Assembly: GCA_037954325.1 (NCBI GenBank)
Contig: JBBMNZ010000021.1
Span: 14,986,116 to 15,050,115 of the forward strand
DNA from: Fistularia commersonii
Lineage: Eukaryota > Chordata > Actinopteri > Syngnathiformes > Fistulariidae
Length of the DNA: 64,000 bases
Reading direction: 5' to 3'
The position numbers and the translations under genes were made by a program. Below the pieces are notes generated by a model. It did no database searches. It was not told the origin of the DNA and worked only from the letters and a program-made list of their open reading frames with translations. This document shows, one piece after another, positions 11,603 through 23,461 of the stretch. Position 1 is the first letter of the stretch. Each line of letters begins with the position of its first letter.

Positions 11603-11909
11603 CCCCGGAGCCTGAACGCCTGATCATTTCCTGCTCGGAAAACCTTTCACATTACAAAAAAAAAAAACACTTGTGCCGGAAAGCTCCGGAGACATGAAAA
11701 TGGAGCTTCTCACATGAAGGAGGCGTGCGGGGATATCGCTCGCCGCTCGCTCGGCAAAGGCGCCGCCGAGGTGCAACAAAAAAAAAAAAAAAGTGCAGGA
11801 CGGCTGCAGGGCTGTCTTTGTAGCTGTGACTTTACACCGCCAGATGAAGGCTGAGAAATTCTCTCTGCTGTGTTGATGAGCTTTAAAGGTTAAATGTGGC
11901 GGGCGTGCA

Positions 11910-11940
<31 letters not shown>

Positions 11941-12611
11941 ACTCTTGCATCCACCTCATAAATAATAACACAGGTGAAGCTCATCTCCTGGAAAGAAAGC
12001 GGTCAGTTCACGGCAGGACAAAGCCGGCCTCGTGAACACATGAATTCACCCAAAATTAAATGTCCTGGTCCCGGAGGCCTCCCTTCCGGAAGCGTGAGCG
12101 TTAGCGCGCCTTAATGACGCTCGACCGCGCCGCCCGGTCGCCGTGACGACGTCTGGTCTGAATACCAAGAGACAGTCGGTGGCAGATCGGGCCGGTGAGA
12201 CCTGAAGAGGCCTGGCGGCGGAGGCGCTGGGGAGGAGGTGAGAGACAGAGGGGGTGGAGGAGCTCCACGGGGGGCTTCCACCACGCCGGCCTGGACGTGA
12301 AGGTCACGTCGCCGAGCATCAGATCAGACGTGGCCGAGCTCCACCACCACCACCGGCAGCTCCGAGGAACCGGTCCGGAACGGCTCTCGAGGTTCCTCAG
12401 CCTTGGATTTAGCTGATCCTTCCGGATGGGAAGAGCTTATGTCCTGGCGAGCCGGTGGACGGTTGCCACGGAGACCGACCGACTGTGAAAAGCCGTAAAA
12501 TGTCACCGGAGGAATTTGAACCATCATCTGTGGAATGAGATCATCAACCTTCTAATGACTCGCTGGTGTTGAACTTCGCTGAAGCTGAAATATGATATGG
12601 ATTTCGGTCTT
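10931..12611. other. unassigned sequence, partly GC-rich
   Basis: No gene recognised. A TAGCC-type pentamer tract lies at 11406-11440 and a TG run at 11910-11937. The GC-rich frames at 11080-11390 and 12100-12420 show no known protein. Confidence 0.4.
11556..11601. repeat. (CA)n microsatellite
   Basis: Uninterrupted CA run of about 46 bp. Confidence 0.98.
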
Positions 12612-13145
12612 CTCATTCTTCTTCTTCTCCTTTGAGCCGCTGCCTTCGTGGCTCTCAGCAGCCAATCATCTGCCTCCATCTAACCTTCTCCTCATCCTCC
12701 GTCCATAAACCTCCTCTCTGGTCTTCCTCCAGCAGCTCCAACCTCAGCGTCCCTCCACCCAGAGGTTCACCATCCTTTCTCTGTCCACATCGAGACCATC
12801 TCATCTCCAGAACATCTACCTTGCGTCGTCCCTCTGATGATCCTCTCCGTCCTCCTCCCCTCCAAGCAGAGGAACCTCCACATCTCCATCCCTGCCTCCT
12901 GTCTCCTCCACAGGGTCTCCAACCCAAACACCATGGCTGCTCTTCACCTCCATCTCCTTCACCTTTTCTTTCATTCTGGCTGATATATTTTCCTTCACCC
13001 GTTCCAACTGCTTGCAGATGTTCCTCCAACCTTTTCTCCACCTTTTCCTTTGCTCTGGACTGTTGAGTCCCACCTCCACCTCTCCAGATGCTCCTCACGC
13101 TCTCCTAACACATCACAATGTCATCTGCAAACATCGTAGTCCAAC
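12612..13145 (-). mobile_element. RTE-type LINE fragment, internally deleted
   Basis: The reverse strand carries the reverse transcriptase motif MFADDIVMC at about 13105-13132. After a deletion it carries diverged C-terminal sequence ending VRWRQMIGC (about 12655-12680), the usual terminus of this fish LINE family (RTE clade, Rex3/Expander-like). Frames are broken. Confidence 0.75.
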
Positions 13146-13339
13146 TTCTGCCGTGGATTTCGGCAGGTGACGCGTCTCTGGAGTGACAGCTCCTCTGAGA
13201 AGCAGCGGGTCGGCGAGCGCTTTGGCAGGAACCTTCTGTGCGGCTCAAAGAACGTGGAGAAAAAACAAGAAATAGTCCAATGGGAGCGAAGGTGTGAGTC
13301 ACTGGGAGGGAACGCAAGGCTGCATTTTCTATTTGAATA

Positions 13340-13466
13340 TTCATTCATTCATGATCTATCCTGTCGACCCTGAGCTCGGAGTCCCAGGCTGGACGGAGCC
13401 TTTCCTGCTTGGATTTACACCAGAGGCGGGTCCAACCTGGCCGGCCAATCACAGGCACGCAGGAGC
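13340..13466 (+). repeat. left half of dispersed repeat split by a minisatellite
   Basis: Contains 'tattcattcattcatga', 'ggcgggtccaacctggccgg' and 'caatcacaggcacgcagg', matching the left half of the copies at 47700 and 50422. The right half ('attcatggaaagtatcgggt', 'ctccaatgacc') resumes at about 14600-14660. Confidence 0.6.
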
Positions 13467-14030
13467 ATTCACCCTCTCATTTATATGTTATTTAAAAACT
13501 ATTCACCCTCTCATTTATATGTTATTTAAAAACTATTCACCCTCTCATTTATATGTTATTTAAAAACTATTCACCCTCTCATTTATGTGTTATTTAAAAA
13601 CTATTCACCCTCTCATTTATATGTTATTTAAAAACTATCCACCCTCTCATTTATATGTTATTTAAAAACTATTCACCTTCTCATTCACAGGTTATTTAAA
13701 AACTATTCACCCTCTCATTTATGTTATTTAAAAACTATTCACCCTCTCATTTACACGTTATTTAAAAACTATTCACCCTCTCTTTAATATGTTATTTAAA
13801 AACTATTCATCTTCTCATTTACAGGTTATTTAAAAACTATTCACCCTCTCATTTATATGTTATTTAAAAACTATTCACCCTCTCATTTACACGTTATTTA
13901 AAAACTATTCACCCTCTCTTTAATATGTTATTTAAAAACTATTCATCTTCTCATTTACAGGTCATTTAAAAACTATTCACCCTCTCATTTACACGTTATT
14001 TGAAAACTATTCACCCTCTTATTTGCATGT
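13467..14030 (+). repeat. 34-bp minisatellite with higher-order structure
   Basis: About 16 head-to-tail monomers with exact 34-bp spacing, each having 'attcaccctctcattta' then a variable ATATG/ACACG/ACAGG and 'ttatttaaaaact'. Variant monomers recur in a fixed order: ACACG at 13751 and again at 13887 are exactly 136 bp apart, four monomers, so a four-unit block has been duplicated. Degenerate units continue to about 14590. Confidence 0.93.
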
Positions 14031-14682
14031 CATACACACCCTCTCATTTAAGCATGACATTCACTCCTTCATATATAAACAGAGACATTCAACCATTCCA
14101 CTGTTATTTGCATTTCATATAGATATAAAACCTTATATAAAACATACAACCATTCACTCCTTCATATTCCAGGACTCCCTTGAAAAAGAGGTTTTTAATC
14201 TCAGTGGGACTTTCCTGGTTAAATAAAAGAGAAATAAAAAATAAACGGAGACATTCAACCATTCCACTGTTATTTGCATTTCATACAGATACAAAACCTT
14301 ATATAAAACATACAACCATTCACTCCGTTTATAAGCCATATAGAGGCATACAAGTGTTCACCCTCGCATTTACATGTCATCTAGATATAAAACCCTCATT
14401 CATGCATCATTCAAAGACCAGCAAACATTCACTCCTTCATTTATTACCCGTATAAGCCATCCTATTTCGTATAAAATCGAACGATTATTCACCCGCTCAT
14501 TTAGACGTCATATAAACGTGCATTAATTCACCCTCTCATTCACATCACGTAGAAAAAAAAACATTCAGTCCGTTAATAAGTCAGTTCCGACATTCACCCT
14601 CTCATTCATGGAAAGTATCGGGTCTCCAATGACCAGATGATTTCTCCTGGAAATCCAAGTCCCGGGGTTGCAAAGGAAAGGT

Positions 14683-14684
<2 letters not shown>

Positions 14685-14727
<43 letters not shown>
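14685..14727. repeat. (CA)n microsatellite
   Basis: Uninterrupted CA run of about 43 bp, just right of the split dispersed repeat. Confidence 0.98.
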
Positions 14728-14730
<3 letters not shown>

Positions 14731-15263
14731 ATCTAGTGTAGCTCACCTACTCATCATGTCATTCAATAGATTGGAGTATCTCACACATCCATATGATCTC
14801 CTTGGACATTTCAGCTCTGACAGTATTGATCAGCCGCTGAGCAGAGCTGGTGATTTTTCGTCGATTACGGAACATTGGAAATGCTCAAATAAAAGCCTGG
14901 ATATTGCGGCCCATCGATCCATCTTCTGCCTTTCTTCCAGCTTGTTTTTCCACCCATTTCCTTAATTGCCGACAACCTCTCTCCGGCCACGCCGCCGCTT
15001 TTACCTTTCTTGATTTGCTCGCCGGCGCCCGGGTATCACCCCCTCCTGCTGAGCTCCAGCCGACCACGCCGGGGTCGGGGGTCGGCGGCCGGTTCCTCCT
15101 CCCTCGAGGATCTTCTTCAGGCTCCCTTCATTAAATTCCCCCTGCAAAAAAAAACGGCGTTTGAGGCGATATCCTGGCTCGCTCCGAGCGGAGAACCTGA
15201 TGAGAGCGTGTCCTACCTTCTTTGGGAGGCGTCCTCCAGGGGCCTCCGAGCTGCTCGGCCTCG
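14728..15263. other. unassigned sequence
   Basis: No gene recognised. The right part (15180-15263) leads directly into the tandem array. Confidence 0.4.
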
Positions 15264-17245
15264 TCCAGGACCGGCACTCTTCTCAGATTGCTCTGAATAC
15301 ATTTGTATTCATTACGGGCTCTGCGGCCGGAGTCCAGCTGTGTTGAAAAGGCGCTAACGGACGGCAGCTAACTGTGTTAGCTGACGGCGAGCGTGGATCG
15401 CTAGTTACCGAGAACCGTGTGGAAACATCACTGCTCTCCATCTGCTGCTCTCCATCCAGGACATCTTCTCTTTATTTAAGAAAAGGTGGAAAATCTTTAT
15501 TTTTCAGAAAGCTAACGATTAGCCCAGTTAGCTTACTCTGCATTGGACGATCCCCCTCTGCATGATGGTCACCTGATATCTTCTCCCGGGCCTCTACCCT
15601 CCAGTTTTTTGAGCTCCCAGGGGGCGGAGCTTGTCTCCTTTCCCGACAAGCATCCACCCTTGTTTTTTTCTCTCTGAATATTAAAGCTAACATCGTATCA
15701 CATCAGCGTGTAACAGTTAGCACTTCCGATGTTAGCAGTCATACCCTTCCAGGACCGGCGTTCTTCTCAGATTGCTCTGAATACATTTGTATTCATTACA
15801 GGCTCTGCGGCCGGAGTCCAGCTGTGTTGAAAAGGCGCTAACGGACGGCAGCTAACTGTGTTAGCTGACGGCGAGCGTGGATCGCTGGTTACCGGGAACC
15901 GTGTGGAAACATCATTGCTCTCCATCTGCAGCTCTCCATCCAGGGCGGTGGACATCTTCTCTTTATTTAAGAAAAGGTGGAAATCTTTCTTTTTAAGAAA
16001 GCTAACGGTTAGCGCTCGGCTCACCCAGGTAGCTTACTCTGCATTGGACGATCCCCCTCTGCATGATGGTCACCTGATATCTTCTCCCGGGCCTCTACCC
16101 TCCAGTTTTTTTTGAGCTCCCAGGGGGCAGAGCTTGTCTCCTGTCCCGACAAGCATCCACCCTTGTATTTTTCTCTATGAATATTAAAGCTAACATCGTA
16201 TCACATCAGCGTGTAACAGTTAGCACTTCCGATGTTAGCAGTCATACCCTTCCAGGACCGGCGTTCTTCTCAGATTGCTCTGAATACATTTGTATTCATT
16301 ACGGGCTCTGCGGCCGGAGTCCAGCTGTGTTGAAAAGGCGCTAACGGACGGCAGCTAACTGTGTTAGCTGACGGCGAGCGTGGATCGCTGGTTACCGGGA
16401 ACCGTGTGGAAACATCACTGCTCTCCATCTGCAGCTCTCCATCCAGGGCGGTGGACATCTTCTCTTTATTTAAGAAAAGGTGGAAAATCTTTCTTTTTCA
16501 GAAAGCTAACAATTAGCGCTAGCTTACTCTACATTGGACGATCCCACGATGCACCGTTCTCCTTCGTCCACCTCTGCATGATGGTCATCTGATATCTTCT
16601 CCCGGGCCTCGACCCTCCAGTTTTTTTTTTTAGTTTCTAGGGGGCGGAGCTTGACTCCTTTCCCGACAAGCATCCACCCTTGTTTTTTTCTCTATGAATA
16701 TTAAAGCTAACATCGTATCACATCAGCGTGTAACAGCTGGCACTTCCGACGTTAGCAGTCATACCCTTCCAGGACCGGCGTTCTTCTCAGATTGCTCTGA
16801 ATACATTTGTATTCATCACAGGCTCTGCGGCCGGAGTCCAGCTGTGTTGAAAAGGCGCTAACGGACGGCAGCTAACTGTGTTAGCTGACGGCGAGCGTGG
16901 ATCGCTAGTTACCGAGAACCGTGTGGAAACATCACTGCTCTCCATCTGCAGCTCTCCATCCAGGGCGGTGGACATCTTCTCTTTATTTAAGAAAAGGTGG
17001 AAAATCTTTCTTTTTAAGAAAGCTAACAATTAGCGCTAGCTTACTCTGCATTGGACAATCCCCCTCTGCATGATGGTCACCTGATATCTTCTCCCGGGTC
17101 TCGACCCTCCAGTTTTTTGAGCTCCCAGGGGGCGGAGCTTGTCTCCTTTCCCGACAAGCATCCACCCTTGTTTTTTTCTCTATGAATATTAAAGCTAACA
17201 TTGCATCACGTCAGCATATAACAGTTAGCACTTCCGGTGTTAGCA
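15264..17245. repeat. tandem array of four ~0.5-kb units
   Basis: Units start with 'ccaggaccggc' at 15264, 15749, 16252 and 16769 and measure about 485, 503, 517 and 477 bp (the last is cut short). Landmarks in each: 'gctctgcggccggagtccag', 'gtgttagctgacggcgagcg', a mononucleotide T tract of varying length after 'ctccag', 'gagcttg..tcc', and 'tatgaatattaaagctaaca'. Copies differ by few substitutions and small indels, indicating recent amplification. Each unit has a similar minus-strand frame of about 60 codons, which I attribute to shared sequence rather than a gene. Confidence 0.93.
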
Positions 17246-17883
17246 TGTCTTCCGACAGAAGACGAAAGCTGGTTTTCAAAAGGAAGTGGGAAATACCACG
17301 GCTACCAACTGGAGCTAACCGAGAACACGCTGAAGTCAGGGGGAGGTATGAAGAAACAACCAGGCTGTGGGAAAACCAATGACGGTACATCCTCAGATTT
17401 GAGTCATCGAAGGGTAAAAAGTCACAAAATAACACAAACGCAAGTGAGCGCACAAAAGAGCAGTAAACAAACACCACCCAACAGTGTAATATTTTCATAA
17501 AAACATGTATTTTTATCAAATGATTTCAGGATTGCCTCTGTAGGTTTCCTGGGTTCACCTGTGTGTTTTCACCAACATGTTGCTAACGGCTATGTGCACA
17601 CACACCTAGCTTGGATGATTGCAGGCGTGTCATAGGGCCAGGTTTGGACAGTTTTCGGGACACGACCTGTTTTCTACGCCGATCATTATTTACATGGGTC
17701 TCCGGGATCACGCCGCCATAAAAAAAATAAAAATAAAAAAAAAAAACGATCCCGGTAACAAACATGGCCGCCTCCATCCAGCCCTCCGGGGCCGAGAGAG
17801 ATGGATGTTCGCACATTAGTGTGCGACCTCCGCTGGTTGACAATGTGAGAGTGAGCCGCAGGGCGCGGGGACTCTAACACCAC

Positions 17884-17885
<2 letters not shown>
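17246..17885. other. unassigned sequence
   Basis: Begins where the last array unit diverges. A short basic frame (from 17244, MSSDRRRKLVFKRKW...) is not recognised. No other feature. Confidence 0.35.
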
Positions 17886-17924
<39 letters not shown>

Positions 17925-18002
17925 AGCACAACCATTTCTGACACCTGCTTTCAAAGCCCCTAAAAATCACACAAGCGTACGGCTGCATGTATGAGCGTGT
18001 GT

Positions 18003-18046
<44 letters not shown>
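17886..18046. repeat. two (CA)n microsatellites
   Basis: CA runs at 17886-17922 and 18005-18046, separated by 82 bp of unique sequence. Confidence 0.97.
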
Positions 18047-18047
<1 letters not shown>

Positions 18048-18690
18048 ATGTGACTTGATAATATTATGGATGAGTGGCGAGCGGCTCTATAGAACAATGA
18101 TTCCTGGCAGCGGTGTGTGAAAGGAAATAGATTAGTCACTGTCTGCGTTCACTCCCTTTTAATAACGCGACGCGTAAACACTCCTCCATGCCGCCTGACT
18201 CGGGAAAAAAAAAAAAAAAAAAACAACAACTGCAAATTCAATCCAGCAAAACCGCTCCCTAATAAAGTGCAAATGGTATTAATAACTCTCACATCCTGTT
18301 TACGGGGATAAACGAGTCCGTCGGAGTTTATTAAACATACTTGGAAATCGCTCTCGAGCACAAAGTCACGGGGAATCGTCGCACGCCAAAGGCCTGGAAA
18401 GAGGCGGCGGTGGCGTGGAGGAGGGACGGCGGGAACGGAAACCGAACGGACGTTCTTTCCCGCTCGTCCGAAAAACACGACGGAACGACGTGAGGCGGGT
18501 TTGCTCCGCAAACAAGTCCACCATCGGATCAATACTGCAACCGTTCATTCCCTCATTCATTATCAATTCGTCCTGCAGTCGGGGAGCCAATCACAGCTGT
18601 CAGTCAGCGAGAGGCCAGGCAATTATTTTTGGCTGACGGGACACATTTCTAATTTCATATTTACGCGCGGGCCAACTAGGTATCATGTAA
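18047..18690. other. repeat-poor unique sequence
   Basis: AT-rich and without recognised repeats, apart from a poly-A run near 18207-18224. No gene recognised. 18230-18370 could be a conserved non-coding element. Confidence 0.3.
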
Positions 18691-18752
18691 ATTAAAAGAA
18701 AAAAAAAAAAAAAAAAAAAAAAGTGCTATTTAAATACTTAAAATTTTTGGCA

Positions 18753-18965
18753 TTCTATTTCAACTTTAATATCATTAATGGTCCTATGAATGTACCAATA
18801 TTATTTTGTATGTAATCATCCATACAAAATTGAAAATAAAAGAAAAAAGAATAAGGAGTTTCTATTTCAACTTTAAAATCATTAATGGTCATATGAATGT
18901 ACCAATATTATTTTGTATGTAATCATCCATACAAAATTAAATAAAAGGATAAAAATAAGGATTTT
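18753..18965. repeat. 107-bp tandem duplication in a hAT-like remnant
   Basis: The block starting 'ttctatttcaactttaa' occurs at 18753 and 18860 with few differences. Downstream at 19020-19050 are 'ggcgggccggat' and 'acgggccgaaaatc', subterminal motifs of the hAT type seen at 7084-7552, so the duplication probably lies within a decayed hAT copy. Confidence 0.75.
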
Positions 18966-19059
18966 CAAAATTCAAAATGGATTGAAAAATATGTATTAAA
19001 ATATTCAAAGAAAATAGTTTGGCGGGCCGGATAAAAAAGCAAAACGGGCCGAAAATCAC

Positions 19060-19245
19060 CCAAGTCTGACATAAAACACTCACACATTCACACGTATTAT
19101 ATACCGTTCTATGCAACCATTCACTCTTTCATTCATGCATCGCATTCGATCACACAGACGTACGATAATTCACCCTCTTATTCACATGTCTGGACAGTGC
19201 TGGTTCTCCGGTGAACCTCCTGCGAGGGATTCGGCAACCCGCCGC
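19060..19245 (+). repeat. dispersed ATTCAC-core repeat
   Basis: Contains 'aaccattcactctttcattc', 'aattcaccctcttattcaca' and 'ggttctccggtgaacctcct' in the family order. Confidence 0.6.
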
Positions 19246-19310
19246 TCTCCGGCCTGAAAATAATTAACGAGTATCTCGTCAAAAATATATTTTATTTAAG
19301 TTCGTTGTTC

Positions 19311-19350
19311 ATTTTTAAATTGGAAGATGATGGCGATCTTGTAACATCTA
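19311..19350 (+). repeat. direct repeat A flanking the solitary array unit
   Basis: The block 'agatgatggcgatcttgtaa' and its left flank recur at 20069-20106 with few changes. Confidence 0.7.
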
Positions 19351-19785
19351 GCGGACGGCAGCTAACTGTGTTAGCTGACGCCGAATGTGGATCGCTAGTT
19401 ACCGAGAACCGTGCAGAACCATCATCTGCTCTCCATCCTTGATGATGGACACCCTCTGTTTATTTAAGGTGGAAAATATTCCTATTTGAGAAAGCTAACG
19501 TTAGCGCTGGGCTAGCCTCAGTTAGCTGACTCTGTAGGGGACGATCCCACAACGCACCGCTCTCCTTCGTCCACCTCTGCTCATCTTTTGGTGCATGATG
19601 GTTACCTGATATCTTCTCCCAAGTTCTCAACACTCCCGTGTTTTGAGTTCCTAGGGGGCGGAGCTTGACTCCTATCCCGCCAGGCATCCACCCTTGTTAT
19701 CTCCTCTATGATTATTACAGCTAACATTGTATCACGTCGACGATTAGCATGTAGCCATTAGCACTTCAGGTGTTAGCAGTCGTAC
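19345..19785. repeat. solitary diverged copy of the ~0.5-kb array unit
   Basis: Shares 'gcggacggcagctaactgtg', 'gtggatcgctagttaccgag', 'ggggcggagcttgactcct' and 'cattagcacttcaggtgtta' in array order, 2.1 kb away from the array. It is more diverged than the array copies are from each other, so the unit is a dispersed element and not only a local satellite. Confidence 0.85.
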
Positions 19786-20068
19786 CCTTCTGCCTCGTTC
19801 TCTCCCGGAACCCCGACCGGTCGAGACAGAAGGTCACCTAGATTGAGCGGTTAGGTTTCTGCGGTGTTTCCTCGCCGTTGTGGCCAAAATGCTCGTTCAT
19901 TTGGGGGAAACGTTGGGGTTCTGGAAATCTTTATCACATCGTCACTCAACCTCTCACTCAGACGTCACAATGAACCTGCATGTGTTTAATCCAGGGATTC
20001 TGCAGCCTGTGACCCCTCTGATGCTAAGTGAAATGAACCGGTATTTAATTAAAACACAATTTATTATT

Positions 20069-20106
20069 ATTTTTAATTTAAGATGATGGCAATCTTGTAA
20101 CACCTA
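20069..20106 (+). repeat. direct repeat B flanking the solitary array unit
   Basis: Matches 19311-19350; the 719 bp between them hold the solitary unit plus other sequence. Confidence 0.7.
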
Positions 20107-20966
20107 AATAAAACATGTCAAAGTATTTTTGCTTTTTCTGCATGCACTGCTAAATATGATGACAACACACAGAGAGAGGACGCCGGTGGACAATTTAAGC
20201 CCGGCTTTTTTTTTTTTGTAAGTACAAGAAGGACTCAAATGTACAAAAAAAATTCAAAAGGGCTGCGCAGCTTTCGTTGTTTATTTTGAGGAAACGGGTC
20301 CTTCGAGAGGTAAAGGTTGCCGACCCCCGGTTTGGACGGCTGGGGGAACCCGGGAACCCTGAAGGAACCCGGCACAGACACGTGGAGAACATGGCTAACC
20401 ACCGCGCCGCCGATACCACAACCTTTCACTGCAAAACCAGGAACAACGAAGCTTCTGCACGGCGCCTTAACAACTCCCGATTTTCTATTACGTTTCAATT
20501 AAACGGCGGGTGAATCTAAAGCTGGAGTGGAGTTGTGCGTTCATGTTCTACACCCCACCTCGGGGCTTTACAACCCGCTGAAAGAGAACCTCCCTCAAGC
20601 GTTCCACGGCTTCACAGAGAGGCTTCGGCGTGCAGCGGCGGCGGCGGCGGCGGCGAAGCGGCTCGCCGAGTGTAATGCTGCCATCTATGGGCGGGAGAGG
20701 GAAAGACGCCGAACATCTCCCTGTGCAACCTTTCACACCGGCTTCCCGCCTCCTTCCTCTGCGCCCGCAAGTCTCGAACGTTCAGTCGTAGCTCATTAAG
20801 AAAATAAAACATCATCCCCGGACAAGCGGCGACCTCAGGCGACCTCCGGGGCGCAGCTGAATGGCGTCCGCCCGCCCTGCCCGCTCCTCACACTTCCTGC
20901 CAGCGGGTGAAAAGGCGAGGGGCGTCATTCAGAGGTGCCCCACCCTGTCACTCAACATGCTTGCAG

Positions 20967-20967
<1 letters not shown>
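20107..20967. other. unassigned sequence with a GCG tract
   Basis: Poly-T at 20206-20217 and a (GCG)n tract at 20634-20658. No gene recognised. Confidence 0.4.

Positions 20968-20998
<31 letters not shown>
20968..20998. repeat. (CA)n microsatellite
   Basis: CA run of 31 bp. Confidence 0.96.
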
Positions 20999-21001
<3 letters not shown>

Positions 21002-21194
21002 TGTGGCTAAATGTTAATTCACCACCCGCTATCATCGCTAGGTTTGATGGATGCTGCCCACGTGCCCGTGAGCAGAGCGGCGAAGGAATTTTCAAATCTG
21101 CGCTGTGTTTGTGGAAAATGCGGCGGGCGCCATGATGGAGATGTCCTGCACAGCGGCGTGGACCATCTGTGTGCAGTAGAAGATCATCAGTGGT

Positions 21195-21600
21195 GAGAGC
21201 AGCCATGACGGATGCTCTGCAAACACTGACGGGGATGAAAAGACAGCAGAGCTGGAGGTGGCAGAGATGAAGATGTTGAGGTTCTCTTTGGGAGGAACCA
21301 GGATGGAGAGGATCAGGAATGAGTCCAGAGGGACGGCAGAAGGTCGGAGAGAAGGTCAAAGAAGCCGGACTGAGATGGTTGGATCATGTGCAGAGGAGGG
21401 AGAGTGGATATATTGGTAGGCGGATGCTGGAATTGGACCAGAGAAGGTGCCTGGACGCAGTGAGAGGATCTGAGGGTAGTTGGTGTGAGAGAGGAGGATC
21501 TAGAACAGGCTTAGATGGAGAAGGTGGATTTTCTGTGGGACCCCTGAAGGGAAAAGCCAAAAGGAAAAGCAGAAGAAGAAACCCGGCGTTCTTGACGCTA
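21195..21600 (+). mobile_element. RTE-type LINE 3' end
   Basis: Encodes, in broken frames, pieces such as LEVAEMKMLRFSLG and RMERIRNES, the same C-terminal region as the better copy at 32880-33180. It ends in an AAGAAGAAG-type tail near 21580. Confidence 0.75.
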
Positions 21601-21762
21601 CATTCTGGAAGCGTGTGTGAGGAACACACTCGCTCTGCAGGCATGAAACTGGACTCCGTCAGCAGGATGAGAGTCTGGACTCCTCACACCTGGACCGGGT
21701 TTCAGATCAGTCTGGACCTGAGATGCTGTCAAATCTTCATTTTCTGTCGAATTCATTCAAAA

Positions 21763-22420
21763 TGAAAAATAAAACTTTATTTGTCCCCAAGGGCCAATAG
21801 GGGAACATATGGAGTAGCACCATCAAATGTGACAGCAATAATTTTTTAACTTTGTCAACACAATTTTTTGTTATCACAATTTATTTTTGTCATATATATA
21901 TATATATATATATATATGTGTATTAATTTATATATATATATAAACATAAACATTCATATATACATGTATATGTATAGAAATATATATATAAAATTATAAT
22001 ATGTGAAAAAATGTATATATATATAAAATTCAGTGTTTCTGTACAGTAATTTATATTGATATATATTTATACATAAAAACTAATGTACAGAATTGTGCAA
22101 AATGTAAGTAAGCTTGCTCTGCATTTATATAATAGCATCAAACTGGAAAATCAAATAAAATAAATGTTTAAAAATGAACTATATATATATATATATATGC
22201 ATATATATAAATTATGTATACAATAATGCAAATTGAAACTAAGGTCGCTCTGCATTTATATGATAGATATAATAGTATTAAATAAAATAAATGTTTAAAA
22301 AAGAACTACATACATATGTATAAATTATGTATACAATTGTGCAAATTGAAACTAAGGTCACTCTGCATTTATAAAATAATAAATGTATGAATAAATATAT
22401 CATTACATTTAATTATTATT
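21763..22420 (-). mobile_element. LINE 3' tail, antisense, followed by AT-rich simple sequence
   Basis: 'ataaaactttatttgtcccc' is the reverse of a LINE terminus. Beyond it lie (TA)n tracts (21893-21917, 22180-22198) and about 0.5 kb of AT-rich sequence. Direct repeats of about 85-95 bp contain 'actaaggtcgctctgcattt' (22240) and its variant (22350). Confidence 0.5.
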
Positions 22421-23461
22421 GGCAGGGTCACAATCCACACCTCATATCCAAACATTCACCCTTTCATTCTCCCTCGCCGACAGAAAAGCGTCTCCACTGA
22501 AGAACGTAGGATCGCCGAGACTCCGCACAGGAAGCGAGAACCCGAAACTACGCCGCCACTTTTATGCCATCAGCAAAACCGACGGTCGGCGCGGCGAGGA
22601 GACGGGAATCGAACCGCCGACCTTCCCGTCGGCCGCTCGGCCTTTCGGCGAGAGCAGATCCCGGCTCTCCTGAGCGGCGAATAATGAGGCATTAAAGTCT
22701 GGGGCTGAAGAGCAATAATAAGAGCGAAAGAGGGCGAGGGAGGAGGGAAGGAACGGGACAATAGTTTCATGAGGAGGGGAAGCACAGGGGGGGGGGAGGA
22801 AAGATAAGACGGCTGGCTTATCCTCGTTACTACGGGAGGATTAAGTGATGTGCCACTTTGGTTTGGTGAGTGTCTATTTGTGTGTGTGTGTGTGCAACAA
22901 CAGGCCTTTCAGACGTGCACGCACCCTTTCTTTCATTCAATCAGCCTCACACACACACACAGACACACACACACACACACACGTGCTGAAAGGGGTTAAG
23001 GAGCAGCGCTGCCCTTTCAGCCCGTCTTACCGGCTGCAATGACTTTAGAGGATGTCGGATTCTTTCACCCACCGGTGTAATATAATAAAGGCTGGTGGAG
23101 GTGGTGGAGGTGGTGGAGGTGGTATCTCCTCCAAGCTGCCTCCACAGGGTCCCCACGGACCTTCTCTTTCACCACATTCCACACATCAACCCCCTCCGAA
23201 CCCTCCCCTTCCCCTCCCGCACTTCATGATTACTGTTTTCGTCCTTGATGATCCTTCGTCCCTTTACCGGGTTTCCGTGGCGATCTGCCGAGGTTCCACG
23301 TTCGCCGGTAAACTCGCGCCATCGCCCAAGTTCTCGGGGATCCTTCCCGTCCCCGAAGGCGTCGAACGAAGGGATCTTTATTGGTGTTATGATTTCAATC
23401 ATCTTTTCGGACGGGGTCTCCTGACACAGCCGTCTAACATGCAGCTCACACCGTCATCTCG
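22421..23461. other. unassigned sequence with simple repeats
   Basis: Contains an interrupted CA tract at 22948-22982 and a (GGTGGA)n tract at 23093-23132. The poly-glycine frame over the latter is a by-product. No gene recognised. Confidence 0.4.

Noticed and set aside
12655..13098. 147-codon minus-strand frame as a host gene
   Set aside because: Its end and the nearby FADD motif identify it as a decayed LINE.
13467..14030. 34-bp periodic repeats as a CRISPR array
   Set aside because: There are no unique spacers; the units are head-to-tail minisatellite monomers.
16270..16458. Conserved 62-codon minus-strand frame in each ~0.5-kb unit as a gene
   Set aside because: Similarity follows from recent tandem amplification; start sites differ between units and no known domain is visible.
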